This document shows positions 29,543 to 34,871 of a stretch of DNA of 34,871 bases, in pieces. The position numbers and the translations under genes are program-made. The notes beneath the pieces are model-generated. The model saw only the letters and a program-made list of their open reading frames with translations. It was not told the origin of the DNA and did no database searches. Origin of the DNA: JBEKIK01 sp050013075 (GTDB lineage Bacteria > Planctomycetota > Planctomycetia > Pirellulales > Thermoguttaceae); NCBI GenBank assembly GCA_050013075.1, contig JBEKFZ010000041.1, forward strand, positions 1 through 34,871, read 5' to 3'. Positions within the stretch are counted from its first letter, which is position 1; each line of letters begins with the position of its first letter.

Positions 29543-31156
29543 ATGGAAGAACTCCGCAAACAAGTCCGCCGAGCGCAACGGCGAATAAACATGCAACGAT
29601 TCGTGGGCGCTTTAGGCTGGTGCTGGTTCGGGGCCTTTCTCGTTGCGTTGACGATCATCGTCGTCGATAAATATCGTCCCCTGCCCGTAGGAGCCTGGTT
29701 TTGGTTTGCCGGCGCTGCGGCGTTGGGACTATTGGGGGCTGTAATCCAAACCGCGCTAAACCGCGGCCGAATGTTGGAGGCCGCCATGGAGATCGATCGG
29801 CGTTTTGCCTTGAAAGAGCGGGTGTCCAGCACTTTGGCAATGCCGCACGAAGATCTGCAATCCGAAGCCGGCCAGGCGTTAAGCGCCGATGCCCTCAGGC
29901 GTGTGAAACGCATCGACGTGGCGGAGAAATTCGCGGTTGTCCCGCCGCGGAAACTTTTGCTGCCTTTGGCGCCGGCCTTTGCGGCGCTTTTCGTGGTGTT
30001 GTTTGTCAATCCGTCGCCGGTCGATATTTCCGCCACCGCCAAGACGGAAAACTCGGAAACCAAACCGCAGGTCAAAAAGGCTTCCGAGTCGGTGCGCAAA
30101 CAACTGGCCGAACGCCGCGAACAGGCCAAAAAGGAAGGCCTGCAAGAGGCCGAAAACCTTTTCAAGAAATTGGAAGAAGGCACCAAGGAATTGGCTTCCA
30201 CGCCCCCGGACCGGGAAAAGGCCCTGGGCAAACTCAATGATCTCGCCCGGCAGTTGCAGGATCGACGCCGGCAATTGGGCGGCGCGGACAAGGTCAAGGA
30301 GCAATTGGACCAGTTAAAAAACATCGACCGCGGGCCGGCCGACAAATTCGCCCAGGCCGTGGCCAAAGGCGATTTAAAACAGGCCGCGGATGAACTGAAA
30401 AAACTTCAAGATCAGTTGGAAAACAGCAAACTTACCAACCAACAAAAGGCCGACCTGGCGAAACAACTCGAACAGATGAAAGACAAGCTCAACAAGTTGG
30501 CCGAGAGTCACAAGGCGGCCCAAGCCGATCTACAGAAGCAAGCCGACCAGATGCGCAAGGCCGGCCAGACGGCCAACGCCGAAAAGCTGGAACAGCAACT
30601 GCGCCAATTGCAAAATCAAGGCCCGCAAATGCAACAATTACAGAATTTGGCGAATAAACTGGGCCAATGCACCCAATGCCTCAAACAAGGCAATGCCAAG
30701 GACGCCGCTAAGGCACTGGGTGAAATGAAAGACTGCATGGGAAGTCTGCAGCAGCAAATGGAAGAGATGCAAATGCTCGACGACGCCATGCAACAACTCG
30801 CCCAGGCCAAGGATCAAATGGTTTGCCCGTTCTGCGGCGGCGAGGGCTGCGAAAAATGCAAGGGAATACCGGGAGTGGGATTAAGCAAAGGGCAAGGCGT
30901 GGGCGAAAGGCCCGAAGCTAAAACTAAAACCTCCTCCTACGACTCGCACGTGAAACAAAAGGTCGGCCAGGGTACGGCCCGCGTGGTCGATCTGGTCAAC
31001 GGCCCAAATATCAAAGGGGACGTGGAAAGCCAAATTCAAGACGAGTTCGATTCCACTCGCCGCGGCTCCCCAGATCCCTCGAGCGGCCGCCAAATTCCCA
31101 AAAAACTCAGTCAACACGCAAGGGAATATTTCGATAATCTCCGCGAAGGAGAGTGA
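29543..31156 (+). CDS. membrane-anchored coiled-coil protein with zinc-ribbon-like motif (537 aa)
   Basis: Membrane helices near residues 20-45, 55-75 and 135-155 are followed by a very long charged helical region (about 175-425) with heptad-like Leu/Gln/Lys patterns. A Cys cluster CPFCGGEGCEKC (about 427-438) looks like a DnaJ-type zinc ribbon, and the protein ends in a Pro/Ser-rich linker and a basic segment. The layout suggests an inner-membrane anchor with a cytoplasmic or periplasmic rod. I recall similar planctomycete proteins next to MoxR/VWA genes, but none is here. AAAGGGG precedes the ATG. Confidence 0.82.
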   Translation: MEELRKQVRRAQRRINMQRFVGALGWCWFGAFLVALTIIVVDKYRPLPVGAWFWFAGAAALGLLGAVIQTALNRGRMLEAAMEIDRRFALKERVSSTLAMPHEDLQSEAGQALSADALRRVKRIDVAEKFAVVPPRKLLLPLAPAFAALFVVLFVNPSPVDISATAKTENSETKPQVKKASESVRKQLAERREQAKKEGLQEAENLFKKLEEGTKELASTPPDREKALGKLNDLARQLQDRRRQLGGADKVKEQLDQLKNIDRGPADKFAQAVAKGDLKQAADELKKLQDQLENSKLTNQQKADLAKQLEQMKDKLNKLAESHKAAQADLQKQADQMRKAGQTANAEKLEQQLRQLQNQGPQMQQLQNLANKLGQCTQCLKQGNAKDAAKALGEMKDCMGSLQQQMEEMQMLDDAMQQLAQAKDQMVCPFCGGEGCEKCKGIPGVGLSKGQGVGERPEAKTKTSSYDSHVKQKVGQGTARVVDLVNGPNIKGDVESQIQDEFDSTRRGSPDPSSGRQIPKKLSQHAREYFDNLREGE

Positions 31157-31270
31157 AGTAAAGGCAGAAGTAAGAATGTAAAATGAAGAAGTGAGAATTC
31201 AGTTTCATTTAAACCGTTTGCAGTGAACTACACGGAACCACTATTATTTAACGCGAAAATACGAAGGAAC

Positions 31271-31311
31271 GAAAACACGAAAAAAATTGAAGATTTAGAT
31301 TTCGTGTTTTC
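31271..31311. repeat. 12-bp inverted repeat in the gap
   Basis: GAAAACACGAAA (31271-31282) and TTTCGTGTTTTC (31300-31311) flank a 17-nt loop. The surrounding repetition of CGAA-like words resembles intergenic repeats. It is followed by TTTATTT and could act as a terminator of the membrane coiled-coil gene. The rest of 31157-31593 shows no gene. Confidence 0.6.
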
Positions 31312-31611
31312 TTTATTTCGCTCTTTCATGGTGAAAATTGGTTATGTTTTGACTTTTTTCGCTGATTCACTGCAATCCGCTAAATAATAACAGAATTCAA
31401 CTCATTAACTACATGCGGATTGCCCGACAGCCTGTAGGCTACCTCATCAACTTCCCTCACAAAGGCGAACTGCAATGGAAAAGGTTCATCCTTTCCGATC
31501 TGCAAGAGAAAGGTACGCGGAACGCTGGAGAGGAACACTAATCTTCACTAATCTATGCTGATAACAGGTAAGAAGGGAACATGAACGCGGCTGGTGGTTA
31601 TAGGGGACCTG

Positions 31612-31640
31612 TTGACGGGGGTCGCTGCGGCTGGTATGCT
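31612..31640 (+). promoter_or_regulatory. putative promoter of the HEAT lipoprotein gene
   Basis: TTGACG (31612-31617) and TATGCT (31635-31640) with a 17-bp spacer, about 134 bp before the ATG. Confidence 0.4.
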
Positions 31641-31773
31641 CGTTAGTATCAATGGAGCGGTAAAAAGGGGACAGCGCAGAAACTCGGGCTGGAATCCATC
31701 TTCCATTCCTGTGGGAGACCAAGGAAAGAACAGTAAAAAGAATTATCCACTTTTTATGGTCTGGAGGTTTGCC

Positions 31774-34128
31774 ATGCGGCAAAAGTTATTCCCCTTCCAC
31801 TGTGTCCTCTGTGTCCTCATTGAAGCCCTCTTTGTCGTCGGGTGCGGACAGTCTCCGAAACCGCAGGGAGTTATTTCCCCTCGCGCCGATGACGAATCCA
31901 TCGTTGTGGGAGCAAAATACGCATACCTCTTCAAGGACGCTGACCTAAAAGCTCAGGAGACAATTCTTCCCGTTGGCTGCAAGGTACAGGTACTCGAAGT
32001 CCAAAATGAAGGCGTCAAAGTCTTGACAGTTGATAGTAAAGAGGCATGGATGCTACGCTGGGATCTATGTCGAGAATCAGAACTCAAGAAAAGGCAAGAC
32101 AGTGGACATCTCCCTATTAGCACGGTTTGTATCGCGAGTGAGGGAGGAAGCATCTTCGCAACTCGGGGAACTGTGAGTGTAGAGATGGACAGAGTGGTAT
32201 TTGCACCAAATCGAGCGATCTGGTGCGATCAGAGCGTTGATCCAAAGGTGGGATTCAAGATTGATGGCAATCTACTTGTATATAAGCCCAACGTACAGTA
32301 TTTCATAACAAAGGAAAACAAAATTGTCGAATTGCCCATCTTGGAAATGCAATACAAACCAAAACCGGTTGAAGAACCTCCATCGATTGAGAAATCCCTC
32401 CTTGCTGCCAAGGCCAACATCTCGGCACTGATGGAACTCGCGCGAGATAAAGAAGATAAAAAAAGCGAGGTTCGTAGTTCTGCCATTTGGGCTCTGGGGA
32501 ATATGGGACCGGTAGCCATTCCGGCACTTATGGAACTGGCGCGGGATAAAGAAAGCGAGATTCCTAATTCTGCCGTTTGGGCTTTGGGGGAGATGAAACC
32601 GCCTGCCATTCCGGCACTCACGGAACTGCTGCGGGATAAGGACGAGAAGGTTCGCACTTCTGCCGCCATGACTTTTAAGAAGATCGGACCGGCTGGCAAG
32701 GATGCCATTCCGGCACTCATGGAACTGCTGCGGGATAAGGAAAGCAAAGTTCGTGAAAATGCTGCTAACGTTTTGGGGATACTCGGACCGGATCCCAAGG
32801 TTGCCATTCCGGCACTCACGGATCTGCTCCGGGATCAGGACAAGTCTGTTCGCACTTCTGCCATTTGTGCTTTGGGGAATATCGGACCGGCTGCCAAGGA
32901 TGCCATTCCGGCACTCACGGATCTGCTCCGGGATCAGGACAAGTCTGTTCGCACTCATGCCGCTTGGGCTTTGGGAGAGATCGGACCGGCTGCCAAGGCT
33001 GCCATTCCGGCACTTATGGAATTGCTGCAAGATAAGGAAAGAAACGTTCGTGATTCTGCCGCTTCGACTTTGGGGAAGATGGGACCGGCTGCCAAAGATG
33101 CCATCCCGGCACTGATGGAACTGGCGCGGGATAAAGAAGATATAAGAGGCAATGTTCATTATTCTGCCGCTAAGGCCTTGGGGAATATCGGACCGGATGC
33201 CATTCCGGCCCTCCTGGATCTGCTCCGGGATCAGGACAAGTCTGTTCGCACTTTTGCCATTTGGGCTTTGGGGCATATCGGACCGGCTGCCAAGGATGCC
33301 ATTCCGGCACTCACGGATCTGCTCCGGGATCAGGACAAGTCTGTTCGCACTTCTGCTGCTGGGGCTTTGGGGGATATCGGACCGGATGCCAAGGATGCCA
33401 TTCCGGCACTGATAGAATTGCTGCGGGATAAGGAAATCAACGTTCGTAATTCTGCCGTTACGGCTTTGGGGAAGATGGGACCGGCTGCCAAGGATGCCAT
33501 CCCGGCACTGATGGAACTAGCGCGGGATAAAGAAGATATAAGAGGCAATGTTCGTTATTCTGCCGCTAGGGCCTTGGGGAATATCGGGCCAGATGCCTTT
33601 CCGGCACTCACGGATCTACTCCGGGATCAGGACAAGTCTGTTCGCATTTATGCCGCTAGGGCTTTGGGGGATATCGGACCGGATGCCAAGGATGTCATCC
33701 CGGCGTTAATGGAATTGCTACGGGATAAGGAAAGCAAGGTTCGTGATTCTGCCGCTACGACTTTGGGGAAGATGGGACCTGCTGCCAAGGATGCCATCCC
33801 GGCATTGGCAGAAATGCTGCGGGATAAGGAAAGAGACGTTCGTGATTCTGCCGCTACAGCTTTGGGGAAGATGGGACCGGCTGCCATTCCGGCACTCACG
33901 GATTTGCTCCGGGATCAGGACAAGTCTGTTCGCACTTATGCCATTTGGGCTTTGGGAAATATCGGACCGAATGCCAAGGATGCCATTCCGGCACTGACAG
34001 AAATGCTGAGGGATAGCAATGTTTCTAGGTATGCTGCCGAGGCTTTGGGGAAGATAAAGCCATCATTGCCCTCTAGTGTACAATCAAAAACTGAACCGCC
34101 AGTACCGAAAAAACAACAGAATCAATAA
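31774..34128 (+). CDS. HEAT-repeat lipoprotein with 17 repeats (784 aa)
   Basis: The true start is ATG 31774, with GGAGG six bases upstream; the frame is open further upstream without support. The signal peptide (FPFHCVLCVLIEALFVVGC) ends in a lipobox VVGC, predicting a lipid-anchored protein. A first domain (about 30-210) is unassigned and beta-rich. From about residue 210 on come 17 HEAT/PBS-lyase-like repeats of 28-36 residues, consensus DAIPALTDLLRDQDKSVRTS then A-x-ALGxIGP. Two near-identical repeat types alternate, and a block of four repeats seems duplicated (repeats 7-10 and 11-14). It probably binds proteins at the envelope. No enzyme motif is seen. Confidence 0.87.
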   Translation: MRQKLFPFHCVLCVLIEALFVVGCGQSPKPQGVISPRADDESIVVGAKYAYLFKDADLKAQETILPVGCKVQVLEVQNEGVKVLTVDSKEAWMLRWDLCRESELKKRQDSGHLPISTVCIASEGGSIFATRGTVSVEMDRVVFAPNRAIWCDQSVDPKVGFKIDGNLLVYKPNVQYFITKENKIVELPILEMQYKPKPVEEPPSIEKSLLAAKANISALMELARDKEDKKSEVRSSAIWALGNMGPVAIPALMELARDKESEIPNSAVWALGEMKPPAIPALTELLRDKDEKVRTSAAMTFKKIGPAGKDAIPALMELLRDKESKVRENAANVLGILGPDPKVAIPALTDLLRDQDKSVRTSAICALGNIGPAAKDAIPALTDLLRDQDKSVRTHAAWALGEIGPAAKAAIPALMELLQDKERNVRDSAASTLGKMGPAAKDAIPALMELARDKEDIRGNVHYSAAKALGNIGPDAIPALLDLLRDQDKSVRTFAIWALGHIGPAAKDAIPALTDLLRDQDKSVRTSAAGALGDIGPDAKDAIPALIELLRDKEINVRNSAVTALGKMGPAAKDAIPALMELARDKEDIRGNVRYSAARALGNIGPDAFPALTDLLRDQDKSVRIYAARALGDIGPDAKDVIPALMELLRDKESKVRDSAATTLGKMGPAAKDAIPALAEMLRDKERDVRDSAATALGKMGPAAIPALTDLLRDQDKSVRTYAIWALGNIGPNAKDAIPALTEMLRDSNVSRYAAEALGKIKPSLPSSVQSKTEPPVPKKQQNQ

Positions 34129-34197
34129 AATGAAGTAGCCCTCGACGAATTGCCATAATTTACATGGTGCCAAGGCACAGGTTCCCGCCAGGTGGCG

Positions 34198-34302
34198 CCG
34201 CTTCTTGAAGCGGTGGGACGAAGTCACAAGAGGTTTTGGCAAGAGTTTCGCGATTCCCGTTCAGCCTCTTACGGCTAAGCCACCCCGGCTCAAGAACCGG
34301 GG
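34198..34302. repeat. cluster of palindromic repeats
   Basis: CCGCTTC-TT-GAAGCGG (34198-34213) and CCCCGG...CCGGGG (34283-34302, with an AGCC/GGCT extension) lie in the 228-bp gap after the HEAT lipoprotein gene. AGCC/GGCT hairpins of this kind look like dispersed planctomycete repeats. Confidence 0.7.
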
Positions 34303-34356
34303 CTACCCCGCTAAACCCGTTATACCCGGTCTGCCTTCTTCATTCTGAATTATCGT

Positions 34357-34611
34357 TTACTTCCCAGCCACGCGCTTTGGAATTGTGAACGAATACAGGC
34401 ATACCACAGCGCCGGTGGACATCAGGCTCCAGGGAGCCCAAGGCGGGGGGATTACTTGTTTCTGGGCGCCAAGTGCGGGTGTTGAATCAAAGATCGAGGT
34501 TGATTCGGTGGCTTCGTCGCGTATTTTCAAGGTAAATTGAGCAACGCCCAGGCACTGAACGCCCACAATTATCAGAAAGATCCCCATCGCCAGGAATAAT
34601 GCCCGCCACAT
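34357..34611 (-). CDS. small membrane protein (84 aa)
   Basis: Starts MWRALFLAMGIFLIIVGVQC, one N-terminal membrane helix, followed by a soluble stretch and a second hydrophobic segment near the C-terminus (PWSLMSTGAVVCLYSFTI). ATG 34611 with GGAGG eight bases upstream is the better start; the frame is open 60 bp further upstream. From memory this is a conserved planctomycete protein with two helices and no known function. Confidence 0.75.
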   Translation of the reverse strand: MWRALFLAMGIFLIIVGVQCLGVAQFTLKIRDEATESTSIFDSTPALGAQKQVIPPPWAPWSLMSTGAVVCLYSFTIPKRVAGK

Positions 34612-34719
34612 AATGAAATCCTCCGAAAAAACAGAACTATCGCCTTCTTTCCAGATCGACGATAGGGGCATTGGACCTGAAGTTTCGGTCTTTCAACGTG
34701 CGGAAAGCCTTGAATTCAA

Positions 34720-34871
34720 ATGACTGCCGTAACAGTTATTCCGGATGAAAAGCCTTTTGATGTTTACTTGGATAATGACCCGGCAAATAAACCTTTTCAC
34801 CTCATTTTCCGGCCGTCCGTTGGACGGCCTCGGTTCATTTGCCATGCAAACGTCAATAAAACCATGATAAA
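34720..34871 (+). CDS. partial open frame running off the window end
   Basis: A frame of at least 50 codons starting MTAVTVIPDEKPFDVYLDND, with no stop before the end of the window. It contains an 8-bp palindrome (GGCCGTCC-GTT-GGACGGCC, 34811-34829), a repeat type that is normally intergenic, so the frame may be chance. There is no close ribosome site. Confidence 0.3.
   Translation, partial: MTAVTVIPDEKPFDVYLDNDPANKPFHLIFRPSVGRPRFICHANVNKTMI

Noticed and set aside
32272..33276. 334-codon minus-strand frame in the HEAT gene
   Set aside because: Its repetitiveness simply mirrors the HEAT repeats on the plus strand.

Overview
The window reads as chromosome of a planctomycete, most likely a Pirellulales-like lineage. 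The evidence is a DUF1559 pilin-like protein, a PEP-CTERM surface protein, a Tat-exported Gfo/Idh/MocA oxidoreductase, a formylmethanofuran dehydrogenase E-like protein, a TadG-like von Willebrand protein, and a planctomycete-style tyrosine integrase whose reading frame runs into a tRNA. Palindromic intergenic repeats are common, some of them inside coding sequence. These family assignments rest on recognition of the sequence; no database search was possible.

Layout. (1) 1-11.2 kb: mostly minus-strand genes. They are a large exported protein coupled to a HEAT protein, a Gfo/Idh/MocA oxidoreductase, a plus-strand glycosyltransferase-like gene, a likely operon PEP-CTERM > DUF1559 > FmdE-like, a prepilin fragment, and a helix-hairpin-helix plus HTH protein. 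(2) 11.6-15.0 kb: an LptF/LptG-type permease, a 222-bp nested palindrome, and a TadG-like VWA protein. (3) 15,031-23,990: a compact 9-kb integrative element in the 3' end of a tRNA-Met gene, bounded by 24-bp direct repeats (23/24 identical). It carries a small-gene cassette, an excisionase-like HTH protein, an archaeo-eukaryotic-type primase/SF3 helicase, a HExxH protein, a coiled-coil protein, a Cro/CI-like regulator and the integrase. I see no capsid, packaging or conjugation genes. (4) 24.0-28.4 kb: an accessory region between two minus-strand tRNA genes, with a methyltransferase, a DUF3467-like protein, a 60-residue protein, an IS1-type transposase, a ribbon-helix-helix protein under a consensus promoter/operator, and small unknown genes. 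(5) 28.7-34.9 kb: a cysteine-rich (SufR/COG2345-like) regulator, a membrane coiled-coil protein, a 17-repeat HEAT lipoprotein, a small membrane protein and a gene running off the end.

The most interesting part is the integrative element. The crossover repeat lies inside the integrase reading frame. In the integrated state the integrase ends in tRNA-derived codons (425 aa). An in-frame 74-codon tail sits orphaned 9 kb away at the other end, directly beyond the other att copy. Excision would join them into one 486-aa integrase, so the enzyme's C-terminus would report whether the element is integrated. A 23-bp direct repeat on either side of the predicted attP core looks like a pair of arm-type sites. 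Three element genes have their Shine-Dalgarno sequence buried in a predicted hairpin, and mirrored triplets of a 6-mer (ACGGAA / TTCCGT) sit at the end of the primase-helicase gene like a small replication origin.
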